The translations under genes were made by a program, and so were the position numbers. The notes beneath the pieces were generated by a model. It made no database searches and was not told the origin of the DNA. It saw only the letters and a list, made by a program, of their open reading frames with translations. From Mycolicibacterium cosmeticum (lineage in GTDB: Bacteria; Actinomycetota; Actinomycetes; Mycobacteriales; Mycobacteriaceae), in contig NZ_CCBB010000001.1 of assembly GCF_000613185.1 (NCBI RefSeq), forward strand, positions 2,108,001 to 2,172,000: a DNA stretch of 64,000 bases, in the 5' to 3' direction. Below are positions 8,718 to 17,272 of the stretch, piece after piece; within the stretch, counting starts at the first letter, position 1, and each line of letters opens with the position of its first letter.

Positions 8718-9566
8718 TCAGCGGCGAGCGCGGCGGCGCAGCACCGACTCGACGCGGCCCATCACGTCGTAGTAGCGCGTCGGGGCGATCCGGGTGAGCG
8801 CGTCGAACAGGTACGCGTCCGGACCCACCAGCACCCGGGCCTTGCCGGCCTCGACGCCGCGGTGGATGATCGCGGCCGCCTTGTCCGGTTCGGTCATGGT
8901 CAGGGCCGCGAACTCGGCGACCATCTGATCGTGGGTGCGGCCGCGGCCGTCGGGATCCTTGCGGAAGCGGGCGTTGCGCACGATGTTGGTGTTGATTCCG
9001 CCCGGGTGCACGTTGACCGCGGAGACCCCGGTGCCGCGCAGCTCCTGGCGCAACGCATCGGTGAAGCCGCGTACCGCGAATTTGGCTGCGCAGTAGGCAC
9101 TCTGGTTCGGCATGCCGGCCAGCCCGAACACACTGGAGGTGTTGACGATGACGCCGGAATCCTGTCGCACCAACAGCGGCAGGAAGGCCCGGGTGCCGTT
9201 GACCACACCGTGAAAGTTGATGTTCCACAACCAGTTGTCGTCGTCGGGGTTGGCGTCGAGCACGCTGGAGGCCACCGCCACGCCGGCGTTGTTGAACACC
9301 GCGGCGATCGGCACCGGCGCCCAGTCGGCAACCTGGGCGGCGAAGTCGCGCTGCGCCTGCGCGTCGGCGACATCGAGCACCGTACTCAGTACCGGCCCGG
9401 GCAGCGACGCGTCGGTCTCCTTGAGCCCGGCCTCGTCGATGTCCGAGATCGCCACCGGGCAACCGTGTGCCGAAAGGCGCTGCGCCAGTGCGCGCCCGAT
9501 GCCGGAGGCGGCGCCGCTGATGACGGCGGTGCGGCCGCTGATGGTTCTACGCGTGGACCTGCTCAC
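8718..9566 (-). CDS. SDR-family oxidoreductase
   Basis: This 282-residue classical short-chain dehydrogenase has the cofactor motif SGAASGIG, the NNAG motif and the catalytic YCAAK with an upstream Ser (NTSSVFG). It should oxidise or reduce an alcohol/ketone with NAD(P). The GTG start at 9566 lies inside the 3' end of the P450 gene, a 20-base overlap, so both are on one mRNA. A P450 next to an SDR suggests hydroxylation followed by oxidation of the same lipophilic substrate; this is inference. Confidence 0.88.
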   Translation of the reverse strand: MSRSTRRTISGRTAVISGAASGIGRALAQRLSAHGCPVAISDIDEAGLKETDASLPGPVLSTVLDVADAQAQRDFAAQVADWAPVPIAAVFNNAGVAVASSVLDANPDDDNWLWNINFHGVVNGTRAFLPLLVRQDSGVIVNTSSVFGLAGMPNQSAYCAAKFAVRGFTDALRQELRGTGVSAVNVHPGGINTNIVRNARFRKDPDGRGRTHDQMVAEFAALTMTEPDKAAAIIHRGVEAGKARVLVGPDAYLFDALTRIAPTRYYDVMGRVESVLRRRARR

Positions 9567-10893
9567 GGTGCTCCTTCTGGGTTGTCGGGTTCGGTGGCCG
9601 GCGGCGGAAGACCACCGCGCGCCCGCCGTCGGCGGGGGCGATCGCCACCCCGCGGGAATGTTGGCGTTCCCCGGCCGCGGTGGTGGTACCGAAGGTGAAG
9701 TCCTGCAACAGCGTTCGCAGCGTGACGGTCATCTCCATGTTGGCGAAGGCCGCGCCGATGCAGCGCCGGATGCCGCCGCCGTACGGGATCCAGGTGTAAT
9801 TGTCGGGGTTCGCGCCCAGGAACCGGTCCGGGTCGAAGGTGGCGGCGTCCCGGAAGTTGGCCTCCGACCCGTGCGACAAGCCGAAGCTGGCGATGATCGC
9901 AGTGCCGGCCGGAACCACCCACTCCCCCAGCCTGATGCGCTGGTCGGCGATCCGGGCGGTGAACTCCACCACGGGCCGGGTGCGCTGCACCTCCCAGATG
10001 ACGGCCTGGCGCAGTTCGGCGTCGTCGCGCTCCAGCCGCTGCAGCAGGGCGGGATGCCGGCGCAACCGCTCGACGGTCCAGGCCAGGGTCGTCGCGGTCG
10101 TCTCATGGCCGGCGGCCAGCAGGGTGAGCAGTTCGTCGGCGACGTGGTCGTCGGCGATCGGGGAGCCGTCCTCGTAGCGGGCACCCAACAGCAGCGCCAG
10201 CACGTCGTTGCGGTCGTCCGAGCGCGGATCGGCGCGCGCCTCGGCGATCAACCCGGCGATGATCTCGTTGTAGCGGCGCCGGGCCCGCTGCACCCGACCC
10301 CAGGGGCTGTACGGGCCCAGGTCACGGCGCAGTGCGGGCGGCAGGATCGCCATCTTCGAGGCCAGCGGCACCATCGGGGGCAACAGCTCACGCAAGGCGT
10401 CCAGCGCGGGGCCGCGGGCACCGAACACGGTGCGCAGGATGGCGTTGAGGGTGATGCGCATCATCGGTTCCAGCGTGGGGAATTCGACGCCCTCGGGCCA
10501 GGTCGCCGTCTCGCGGCGGACCTCCTCCTCGACGATGGTCTCGTAGGCCGACATCCGCTTGCCGTGGAAGGGCGGCACCAGCAGCTTGCGGCGCTGCCGG
10601 TGCTCGTCGCCGTTGAGGCTGAACGTCGATCCGGGACCGAGCACCGCGCCCAGGGTGGTGGCGCGGCTGACCAGGTCGGGGCCGGTGGTGAACAGCTCCT
10701 TGATCAAAGCGCGATCACCGAGCACCACCGCGCTGCCGAACAACGGCACGTGCACGGTGAAGGCGCTGCCGTAGCGGCGGGCGGCGACGCCGAGCACGCG
10801 TTGCCGCGCGCTCAGGAACGCCAGCCCCTGGATCAGGCCGGGTAACCGGGGACCGTCCGGCAGCCGGACCGGGTCGGTCGTCGCTTCGGCCAT
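9547..10893 (-). CDS. Cytochrome P450 monooxygenase
   Basis: The 448-residue P450 shows the I-helix oxygen motif AAGHETT, the K-helix ExxR (EVQR) and the heme-ligand loop YGGGIRRCIGAAF with the axial cysteine. It has no membrane anchor. I chose the ATG at 10893 (MAEATTD) because the sequence upstream is the operator region. Two identical palindromic operators lie 20-60 bases upstream, between this gene and the TetR gene, so it is very probably under TetR control. Confidence 0.92.
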   Translation of the reverse strand: MAEATTDPVRLPDGPRLPGLIQGLAFLSARQRVLGVAARRYGSAFTVHVPLFGSAVVLGDRALIKELFTTGPDLVSRATTLGAVLGPGSTFSLNGDEHRQRRKLLVPPFHGKRMSAYETIVEEEVRRETATWPEGVEFPTLEPMMRITLNAILRTVFGARGPALDALRELLPPMVPLASKMAILPPALRRDLGPYSPWGRVQRARRRYNEIIAGLIAEARADPRSDDRNDVLALLLGARYEDGSPIADDHVADELLTLLAAGHETTATTLAWTVERLRRHPALLQRLERDDAELRQAVIWEVQRTRPVVEFTARIADQRIRLGEWVVPAGTAIIASFGLSHGSEANFRDAATFDPDRFLGANPDNYTWIPYGGGIRRCIGAAFANMEMTVTLRTLLQDFTFGTTTAAGERQHSRGVAIAPADGGRAVVFRRRPPNPTTQKEHREQVHA

Positions 10894-10912
10894 GTACGCA
10901 CACCCATCATGT

Positions 10913-10952
10913 CGGTACTGCGATGTACCGACCACGGTACTGCGATGTACCG
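10913..10952. promoter_or_regulatory. Two identical palindromic operators upstream of the P450 gene
   Basis: The 18-base inverted repeat CGGTACTGCGATGTACCG occurs twice, at 10913-10930 and 10935-10952, with a 22-base period, so the two copies lie on nearly the same face of the helix. They occupy the gap between the TetR gene and the P450 gene and are the obvious binding sites for that regulator. Confidence 0.8.
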
Positions 10953-10969
10953 CGGCCCACAAGCAGGAG

Positions 10970-11584
10970 TTACGACGCCGGCGTGATGAGCGCGATGGTG
11001 GCCGCCACCGCCTCCTCGGTGAAATCGCTCATCGCCCCGCCGTTTTCCACGGTGACGGCGGTGAGTTCACGAAGCCCGCCCAAGAGCATGATCAACCGCT
11101 GCCGCGAGATGGGGCCGATCCCGGCGGCCCGGAACATCTCGCTGTCCACCAGGCCGTGCACCATGCCGACGAACTGCTCCATGGCGTCGCGGGTGAGTTG
11201 GCGGCCGGCGGCGCCCAGCGAGGGGCCGTCGCGGATCCAGCTCAGCGTCAGGTCGGGCCGGGCCTCGGCCGAGGCGATCCATGCCTCGATGGCCTGTCGG
11301 GCCTGCTGCTGCCACGGCGCCGCCGGGTCGACCGCCGCGGCGATCTGGCGCACCTGTTCGGCGTTGGCCTCGCTGAGCAGCCCGACGAAACACTCTTCCT
11401 TGCTGGCGAAGTGCTCGTAGAAGGTGCGCCGGGAGGTGCGCGCCCGACGCACGATGTCGGCGATCGTCGTCTTGGCATAACCAATTTCGGCGATCGACTC
11501 CTCGAAGGCCGTGAGCAGACGCTGCCGGAAGTCGGGCGCAGCAGGTTCGGTCGTCACCAGGTCCACCTCATATCGGGCAGTCAT
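10970..11584 (-). CDS. TetR-family transcriptional regulator of the P450-SDR operon
   Basis: The 204-residue TetR protein has its helix-turn-helix at about residues 30-62 (ADIVRRARTSRRTFYEHFAS). It is encoded directly upstream of the P450 and SDR genes on the same strand. Its ATG (11582-11584) lies inside an inverted repeat (11574-11595), and two further palindromes lie between it and the P450, so autoregulation plus control of the operon is likely. The ligand is unknown. Confidence 0.9.
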   Translation of the reverse strand: MTARYEVDLVTTEPAAPDFRQRLLTAFEESIAEIGYAKTTIADIVRRARTSRRTFYEHFASKEECFVGLLSEANAEQVRQIAAAVDPAAPWQQQARQAIEAWIASAEARPDLTLSWIRDGPSLGAAGRQLTRDAMEQFVGMVHGLVDSEMFRAAGIGPISRQRLIMLLGGLRELTAVTVENGGAMSDFTEEAVAATIALITPAS

Positions 11585-11595
11585 CGTACTGCCCG
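11574..11595. promoter_or_regulatory. Inverted repeat over the TetR start codon
   Basis: The arms CGGGCAGT and ACTGCCCG are perfect 8-base complements around a 6-base centre. The site covers the ATG of the TetR gene and shares the CATCGTAC/GTAC elements of the operators at 10913-10952, which suggests the same protein binds here to repress itself. Confidence 0.6.
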
Positions 11596-11640
11596 GCGAC
11601 GCGCAGGTGATGCACAGCGAACGCCCGCATACTGGCCGCC

Positions 11641-12561
11641 ATGAATCCGGCGGTGGCTCCGCTGACGCTGTCCACCGCGCTCACCTCGTGGACGGTCGAC
11701 GCGGCTTCGGCGACGGCGCTCGTGCTGGCGAGCGGCGCCTACGCATGGTGCTGTCACCGCGCGCCGATGACCGCGGCACGACGGACGGCCTACTGGGCGG
11801 GTGTCGCGGTCTGGGCTGTGGCCACCATGAGCATGGTCGGGGTGTACGCCCCGGTGCTGTTCTGGGTGCGGGCGCTGCAGGTACTGCTGTTGCTGTTCGT
11901 GGTCCCGATGCTGCTGGCGCTGGGCACCCCGCTGACGGCGCTGCGCCGGGCCGGCGGGGCCGACGTCGTCGACCGGGTGCTCGCCGGGCGCGCCGCGCGG
12001 GCCCTCACCCACCCCGCCACCACCTCGATTCTGATGCTGGCCGCCCCGTGGCTGCTGTACCTCACGCCGTGGTACGTCGCGTCGCTGGAGAACTCGACAC
12101 TCGGGGCACTGACCCGAATCACCCTGGCGCTCATCGGTTTCGGCTACTTCTACGCGCGCATCCAGGCCGACCCGGTGCCACGTCGGTACCCCCAGATGCT
12201 GTCGCTGGTGATCAGCATTGCCGAGACCCTGGGCGACGGCCTGCTGGGCCTCGTGCTGTGGCTGGGCCCGCTGATCGCCACGGACTACTACCTGGCCGTC
12301 GATCGGACCTGGGGGCCGAGCCCGCGGGTGGACCAGTCGGTCGGCGCCGGCATCCTGTGGATCCTCGGCGATGTGCTGGGCCTGCCGTTCCTCATGGTGC
12401 TCATGCGCGCGATGTCGTCCGACGAGAAGAGGCAGGCCGCGGTCATCGATGCCGAACTGGATGCCGAACTGGACGCCGAGTCCGAAGCCGCCGCTCCGGC
12501 GCTGTGGTGGGAGGCCGATCCACAGCTGCGGGACCGATTCCACCGTCGCACAACCGAATAG
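11641..12561 (+). CDS. CtaG-family (cytochrome c oxidase assembly) membrane protein
   Basis: The 306-residue polytopic membrane protein of the caa3-CtaG family has about seven hydrophobic segments and conserved features such as MSMVGVYAP and PWLLYLTPWY. The family is linked to copper supply for cytochrome oxidase. The tail has a short acidic repeat (DAELDAELDAE). It is followed after 6 bases by uppP. Upstream, CATACT stands 7 bases before the ATG and may be a weak leaderless promoter. Assignment to copper handling is by family only. Confidence 0.8.
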   Translation: MNPAVAPLTLSTALTSWTVDAASATALVLASGAYAWCCHRAPMTAARRTAYWAGVAVWAVATMSMVGVYAPVLFWVRALQVLLLLFVVPMLLALGTPLTALRRAGGADVVDRVLAGRAARALTHPATTSILMLAAPWLLYLTPWYVASLENSTLGALTRITLALIGFGYFYARIQADPVPRRYPQMLSLVISIAETLGDGLLGLVLWLGPLIATDYYLAVDRTWGPSPRVDQSVGAGILWILGDVLGLPFLMVLMRAMSSDEKRQAAVIDAELDAELDAESEAAAPALWWEADPQLRDRFHRRTTE

Positions 12562-12567
12562 GCGTCC

Positions 12568-13419
12568 ATGCTCACCTATCTCCAAGCCGTCGTCATCGGC
12601 GCTCTGCAGGGTGTCACCGAGCTGTTCCCCATCTCCAGCCTGGGTCACTCGGTGCTCGTCCCGGCCTGGCTCGGCGGGTCGTGGAGCGACCTTGTCACAC
12701 AGGGCAATTCGCACGGCCACACCCCTTACCTGGCGTTCGTGGTGGGCCTGCACGTGGCCACCGCGCTGGCGCTGCTGGTGTTCTATCGGCGGGACTGGGT
12801 GCGCATCGTGGGTGCGCTGGTGACGTCGGTGCGGACCCGCCGGATCGACACCTCAGCGCAGCGGTTGGGCTGGCTGCTGGTCATCGCCACGGTTCCCACC
12901 GGCCTGCTGGGCTTGGCCCTCGAACATCCCTTGCGCACACTGTTCGCCACCCCGCTGGTGGCCGCGGTGTTCCTCGCCCTCAACGGTGTGATTCTTGCCA
13001 TAGGCGAGGTGCTGCAGCGCCGGCGCGCGGGCACCCGGACCATCGTCGAGTTGCGGGCGGTGGAGGCCGCCGGCATCGGCTTGGCACAGAGCCTGGCCCT
13101 GCTGGCCGGGATCAGCCGGTCCGGGGTCACCATGGTCGGCGGCCTGCTGCGCGGCCTGGACCACGAGGACGCCGCGAAGTTCGCGTTTCTGCTGGCCACG
13201 CCGATCATCCTGGCCGCCGGCGTGCTCAAGCTGCCGGAGCTGGCCGGCCCGGCCGGGGACGGTATCGGCGGTCAGGTGCTGGCCGGGTCGGCCGTCGCAG
13301 CGGCGACGGCGTATCTGTCGGTGCGGTTCCTGACGCGCTATTTCCAGCACCGCACCTTGCTGCCGTTCGCCGTCTATTGCGTTATCGCAGGAGCGGCCTC
13401 GGTCGTACACTTCGCCTGA
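12568..13419 (+). CDS. Undecaprenyl-diphosphate phosphatase (UppP/BacA family), divergent paralog
   Basis: This 283-residue integral membrane enzyme is expected to dephosphorylate C55-PP (decaprenyl-PP in mycobacteria) for peptidoglycan and polymer carrier recycling. The two catalytic motifs are visible: GVTELFPISSLGH near the N-terminus and AGISRSGVTMVGG in the second half. The sequence is clearly different from what I recall of the housekeeping Rv2136c, so it is likely a second copy. It sits one base upstream of an LCP ligase gene, and the pairing suggests coupled polymer transfer and carrier recycling. Confidence 0.87.
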   Translation: MLTYLQAVVIGALQGVTELFPISSLGHSVLVPAWLGGSWSDLVTQGNSHGHTPYLAFVVGLHVATALALLVFYRRDWVRIVGALVTSVRTRRIDTSAQRLGWLLVIATVPTGLLGLALEHPLRTLFATPLVAAVFLALNGVILAIGEVLQRRRAGTRTIVELRAVEAAGIGLAQSLALLAGISRSGVTMVGGLLRGLDHEDAAKFAFLLATPIILAAGVLKLPELAGPAGDGIGGQVLAGSAVAAATAYLSVRFLTRYFQHRTLLPFAVYCVIAGAASVVHFA

Positions 13420-13420
13420 T

Positions 13421-14965
13421 ATGCCCGACGCCGCCCGGCACCGAATGCCCGAACCGCCTCGGCGCCGGTTCCACTGGGCCCGCGCCGTCCTTGCCGTGGT
13501 TTCCACCGTGCTGGTGGCGGTGTCCGGCGCGGCATGGTGGACCACCCGCGGCGTGCTGACCGGATTCACCGTCTCCCAGGCGCTGGCCGAGACCGCCCAC
13601 ACCAATGGCGGCCCGATCACCATCCTGCTCATCGGCTTGGATTCGCGGAAAGATCAGCACGGCAACGACCTGCCGCAGGAGGTGCTGGACCAGTTGCACG
13701 CCGGCGACTCCGAGACCGGCGGCTACAACACCAACACGCTGATCCTGGTGCACATCGACGCCGCCAACAAGGTCACCGCGTTCTCGATCCCGCGCGACGA
13801 CTACGTCGAGTTCCACCGCCTGCCCGGCTACACCAACATCAAGATCAAAGAGGCGTACGGGCTGACGAAGTTCTACACCGAGCAGCACCTGGCCGACCAA
13901 GGCATCGACGACCGCGAACAGCTGGAGATGGCGGGTCGCGAAGCCGGCCGGGCCGCCACCCTGGGCGCGGTGCGCAACCTGGTCGGCGTGCCCATCGACT
14001 ACTTCGCCGAGATCAACCTGGCCGGCTTCTACGATCTGGCCTCCAGCCTGGGCGGCATCCAGGTGTGCCTCAATCATGCTGTGCACGACGAGTATTCGGG
14101 TGCCGACTTCCCCGCCGGCCAGCAGACCCTGAACGCCGCGCAGGCACTGGCCTTCGTCCGGCAGCGGCACGGCCTGGAGAACGGTGACCTGGACCGGACC
14201 CACCGCCAGCAGGCGTTCCTGGTCGCGGTGATGCGCCAACTCCAGGATTCCGGCGCGTTCACCGATATCGGCAAGCTCAACGAGTTGATGGCCATCGCGC
14301 ACAAGGACATCGTGTTGTCCGGCGGCTGGGACTCCGACCTGTTCCGCAGGCTCGGCGCGATCAGCGGCTCCGACGTCGTCTACCGGACGCTGCCGGTGCT
14401 GCGCTATGACACCCGAAACGGCCAGGACGTCAACATCATCGACCCCGACGCCATCAAAACGCAGGTGCGCGAAGCATTTTCCGACGGCAACCCGGTCACC
14501 ACCACGGAGGCCGTCCCCACCAACCCGGTCCAGGTGGTCAACGCCGAGAGCAACTGGACGGCATCCACGGTCGCGAACGCACTGGAGAAGCGCGGATTCC
14601 AGGTGGAAAAGCCCGATGTGCAGCTCGAAGACAAGCCCGCCCTGACCACCATCAGCTACGGGACCGGCGCCGAGGACGTGGCCCAGCAGCTGTCGGGGTT
14701 GCTCGGCGATGTGGTCACCGTGCCCGGCAAGGACCTGCCCGCCGGCCAGGTCCGCGTGGTGATCGGCAACGGCTACCTGGTGCCGACCAAGCTGACGGCG
14801 TCGGAGTCCGAGACGACCAGCAGCACGACAACCTCGTCGACGTCCACGACCACCACCACGTCGACACACTCGCCGTGGTTCGGCACCGAGGACGGCTCCG
14901 ACAACGACCCGACCCCCGACCATGGGCTGCCGGTCAGCGGCGACCGCACGCCCTGCGTGAACTGA
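13421..14965 (+). CDS. LCP (LytR-CpsA-Psr) family cell-wall ligase
   Basis: This 514-residue membrane-anchored protein is expected to join prenyl-phosphate-linked polymers such as arabinogalactan to peptidoglycan outside the membrane. A transmembrane helix at about 19-39 is followed by the LCP domain (about 65-250; LLIGLDSR, FSIPRDDYVEF, DLDRTHRQQAFL with the phosphate-binding arginines) and a LytR_C domain (about 375-455). A Ser/Thr-rich tail ends the protein. It begins one base after uppP, so co-translation is likely. Confidence 0.9.
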   Translation: MPDAARHRMPEPPRRRFHWARAVLAVVSTVLVAVSGAAWWTTRGVLTGFTVSQALAETAHTNGGPITILLIGLDSRKDQHGNDLPQEVLDQLHAGDSETGGYNTNTLILVHIDAANKVTAFSIPRDDYVEFHRLPGYTNIKIKEAYGLTKFYTEQHLADQGIDDREQLEMAGREAGRAATLGAVRNLVGVPIDYFAEINLAGFYDLASSLGGIQVCLNHAVHDEYSGADFPAGQQTLNAAQALAFVRQRHGLENGDLDRTHRQQAFLVAVMRQLQDSGAFTDIGKLNELMAIAHKDIVLSGGWDSDLFRRLGAISGSDVVYRTLPVLRYDTRNGQDVNIIDPDAIKTQVREAFSDGNPVTTTEAVPTNPVQVVNAESNWTASTVANALEKRGFQVEKPDVQLEDKPALTTISYGTGAEDVAQQLSGLLGDVVTVPGKDLPAGQVRVVIGNGYLVPTKLTASESETTSSTTTSSTSTTTTTSTHSPWFGTEDGSDNDPTPDHGLPVSGDRTPCVN

Positions 14966-15031
14966 GGTCACAGCCGGTTGACATTCATCGCGGAGTCAGC
15001 CGTCAGCACGCCGCCCTAGCCTGGCGCAGCG

Positions 15032-16039
15032 ATGACGCTGCCATTTCTGGGCCCGATCACGCTGGCGGGTTTCGCCCACGCCTGGTTCTTCCTGTTCGCG
15101 TTGGTCGCCGCGGCGGTGGCGGTGCTGTACGTGGTGATGCTGCGCAAGCGACGGACCCAGGTGCTGCGCTTTGCGAACCTGCACGTCCTGGACCAGGTGG
15201 CGCGGGTGCAGCGGGACCGCTGGCGGCACGTCTCGGCGGTGCTGCTGGTGGCCGCCCTGCTGCTGTTGACGTGTGCCCTGGCCGGGCCCACGCACGACGT
15301 GCGGATCCCGCGGGACCGGGCGGTGGTCATGCTGGTGATCGATGTGTCGGAGTCCATGCGGGCCACCGACGTGGCGCCCAACCGGCTGGCCGCGGCGCAG
15401 GCGGCCGGGAAGAAGTTCACCGACGAGCTCACCCCGGGCATCAACCTCGGGTTGATCGCCTTCGGCGGGTCGGCGACGGTGTTGGTGGCGCCGACCACCG
15501 ACCGCGCCAAGATGCGCAACGCCATCGACGGGCTCAAGCCGGAGGAACGCACCGCGACCGGTGAAGCGATCTTCACCGCACTGCAGGCCATCTCCACCGC
15601 CGACGCGATCGTCGGCGGTGGAGACGGTCCGCCGCCGTCGCGGATCGTGCTGGAGTCCGACGGCAAGGAGACGGTGCCCTCGGAGCCCGATGAGCCACGG
15701 GGCGCGTTCACCGCGGCCCGGGCGGCCCGCGATCAGGGGGTGCCGATCTCGACGATCTCGTTCGGCACGCCGGACGGTTACGTCGAGCTCAACGGCATCC
15801 GTCAGCCGGTGCCGGTCGACGACGCCACCCTGAAGAAGATCTCCGAGATCACCAAGGGGCAGATGTTCCACGCGTCGAACCTCGACGAGCTCAACGGGGT
15901 CTACGACACCCTGCAGCAGCAGATCGGGTACCAAACGGTGCCCGGTGACGCCAGCGCCGGCTGGCTGCGGTTGGCTGTGCTGGTGACGGTTGCGTCGGCG
16001 GTGACAGCGCTGACACGCAACCGGCGGCTGCCCGCCTGA
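15032..16039 (+). CDS. VWA-domain membrane protein (BatA/Rv1481-like)
   Basis: The 335-residue protein has two N-terminal transmembrane helices (about 10-32 and 67-86), a von Willebrand A domain with the MIDAS motif DVSESM, and a C-terminal helix at about 312-330. It closely resembles my memory of M. tuberculosis Rv1481, which lies beside moxR and moxR-like genes; here it stands alone, so it is probably a paralog. The role is likely chaperone-like or metal-dependent adhesion at the envelope. It ends just before a strong terminator shared with the convergent secreted-protein gene. Confidence 0.85.
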   Translation: MTLPFLGPITLAGFAHAWFFLFALVAAAVAVLYVVMLRKRRTQVLRFANLHVLDQVARVQRDRWRHVSAVLLVAALLLLTCALAGPTHDVRIPRDRAVVMLVIDVSESMRATDVAPNRLAAAQAAGKKFTDELTPGINLGLIAFGGSATVLVAPTTDRAKMRNAIDGLKPEERTATGEAIFTALQAISTADAIVGGGDGPPPSRIVLESDGKETVPSEPDEPRGAFTAARAARDQGVPISTISFGTPDGYVELNGIRQPVPVDDATLKKISEITKGQMFHASNLDELNGVYDTLQQQIGYQTVPGDASAGWLRLAVLVTVASAVTALTRNRRLPA

Positions 16040-16048
16040 GGACATAAG

Positions 16049-16080
16049 AAAAGCCCGGGGCGTCTGCGGCCCGGGCTTTT
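16049..16080. terminator. Bidirectional intrinsic terminator
   Basis: The arms AAAAGCCCGGG (16049-16059) and CCCGGGCTTTT (16070-16080) form an 11-base-pair stem with T or A runs on both sides. It serves the VWA gene on plus and the secreted-protein gene on minus. Confidence 0.85.
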
Positions 16081-16094
16081 CTCGAGGAGGGTGG

Positions 16095-16358
16095 TCAGAA
16101 GGTGGGGACGAAGGTGCCGTCGACCCAGACACCCCAGTGGTTCCAGCCGGCGTCCCACACCTGCGGGTTGCCGTTGGCCCAGTCGGGATCGACCGGCTTG
16201 GGCGGCGCCCACGCCGGCGGCGAGGCAACAGTCGGACCGGCCGGCGGGGCCGGCGGCATCGGGACGGGCTCGGCACTGGCGGTGCCGGCCAGCACGACGG
16301 GCCCGGCGAACAGGGCGGTGGCCACGGCGGCACCGGCGCACACGTTCTTGATCCTCAT
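16095..16358 (-). CDS. Small secreted proline-rich protein, function unknown
   Basis: The 87-residue product has a classical signal peptide ending in TASA-EP (cleavage after about residue 29). The mature part is a proline-rich stretch followed by a Trp-rich segment (WDAGWNHWGVWVDG). There are no cysteines in the mature part. I do not recognise a named family, though similar short secreted proteins are common in mycobacteria. It is convergent with the VWA gene across a strong terminator. Confidence 0.75.
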   Translation of the reverse strand: MRIKNVCAGAAVATALFAGPVVLAGTASAEPVPMPPAPPAGPTVASPPAWAPPKPVDPDWANGNPQVWDAGWNHWGVWVDGTFVPTF

Positions 16359-16714
16359 CGATCGTTCCTCTCCAAGCGGGTTGTCTCCAAACGCGCTGAA
16401 CGCGACGGTGGATACCGTTTTGGTGGGCTAGGTAAACCTGGGAGTGATCTAGATCTCAGCATGCCAACTCCCCCGCACTGCCGGCATATACATAATCCAT
16501 GGAACTAATTGTCTCCACGTGCAGAAATCACGACGATCGGCGGCCACCCGAACTGCATCTGCCGACACCGCACAGGTGCCCCAATCCGGCCCGAGCGATT
16601 TGGGTTAAGCCGGTGCAACCGCACCACTTCAGAGAAAGTTCGCAGCCTGAACCGACCGTGAAGAGCGTGCGCAACGTCACTCAGATACATAGCGTAGTGA
16701 TGTATATTAGGCGT
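16359..16714. other. 356-base intergenic region with divergent promoters
   Basis: No convincing gene is seen. It should contain the promoter of the secreted-protein gene on the left and the operator/promoter of the MarR gene on the right. An isolated ATACAT half-site (16488-16493) matches the arms of the MarR palindrome. Confidence 0.6.
16685..16708 (+). promoter_or_regulatory. MarR operator overlapping a leaderless -10 element
   Basis: ATACAT and ATGTAT are perfect inverted arms separated by 9 bases (16685-16705). They overlap the likely -10 hexamer TATATT (16703-16708), which stands 6 bases before the MarR ATG at 16715. This arrangement fits autorepression. Confidence 0.65.
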
Positions 16715-17188
16715 ATGGCCAAGCGGGAAGACGATATCGACAGGATCGCCGAAGCCATCAGAGACACTGCGCTCCTGGCCACGCGCAACTTGCTCAATCG
16801 CGAGGAGCTCAGCGTCTCCGCGATGGAGGTGTTACATACGTTGAGCGTCGACGGCCCAACACGTCTCACGACCCTTTGCGAGACCATTCGTGTCAGCCAG
16901 CCGGCAATGACCCAGTTGATCCAGCGCCTCGACCGCCGCAACTTGGTCGCGCGCGCGCCCGATCCCGAGGACGGCCGCGCCACGATCATCGAATTGACCG
17001 AGAACGCGCGGGAACTGCTGGACCGCTTGCTCGACGAGGACAACCAAAAACTCGCCACCCTGATGGGGACGCTCTCTACGAGTGATCAAGAGGCGTTACG
17101 GCTGGCCATGTTCGTCGCCGGGCCGATCATTCGACGGCTCAACGAGAACGCCGCACTTCTTGCGCAGACCGCCACCACGTCTCGCTAG
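16715..17188 (+). CDS. MarR-family transcriptional regulator
   Basis: The 157-residue regulator has a winged-helix domain at about residues 30-110 (IRVSQPAMTQLIQRLDRRNLV...DPEDGRA). I chose the ATG at 16715 from the TATATT hexamer 6 bases upstream; longer in-frame starts would lie in the operator region. It precedes an NmrA-like gene and an arylsulfotransferase-like lipoprotein gene on the same strand and probably controls them. The ligand is unknown. Confidence 0.88.
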   Translation: MAKREDDIDRIAEAIRDTALLATRNLLNREELSVSAMEVLHTLSVDGPTRLTTLCETIRVSQPAMTQLIQRLDRRNLVARAPDPEDGRATIIELTENARELLDRLLDEDNQKLATLMGTLSTSDQEALRLAMFVAGPIIRRLNENAALLAQTATTSR

Positions 17189-17272
17189 CAGCAGCTGCAC
17201 CGACGACAGAACCCGTCACCGACCGCGCAGGCGATGCCCGCCTACCGCATGCATTTCATTGGAGGAACAACC

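Noticed and set aside
7908..9698. Long plus-strand open frame across the TetR and SDR genes
   Set aside because: Translation is Arg/Pro/Ala-rich without a domain, and the minus-strand genes have clear motifs.
12430..12490. DAELDAELDAE tandem in the CtaG-like protein as a mobile repeat
   Set aside because: It is a very short in-frame acidic repeat limited to one protein tail.
15660..15700. Apparent change in the VWA domain motif (VLESDGKET in place of VLFSDGKET recalled from Rv1481)
   Set aside because: Surrounding metal-site residues are kept and the reading frame is intact, so it is an ordinary substitution.
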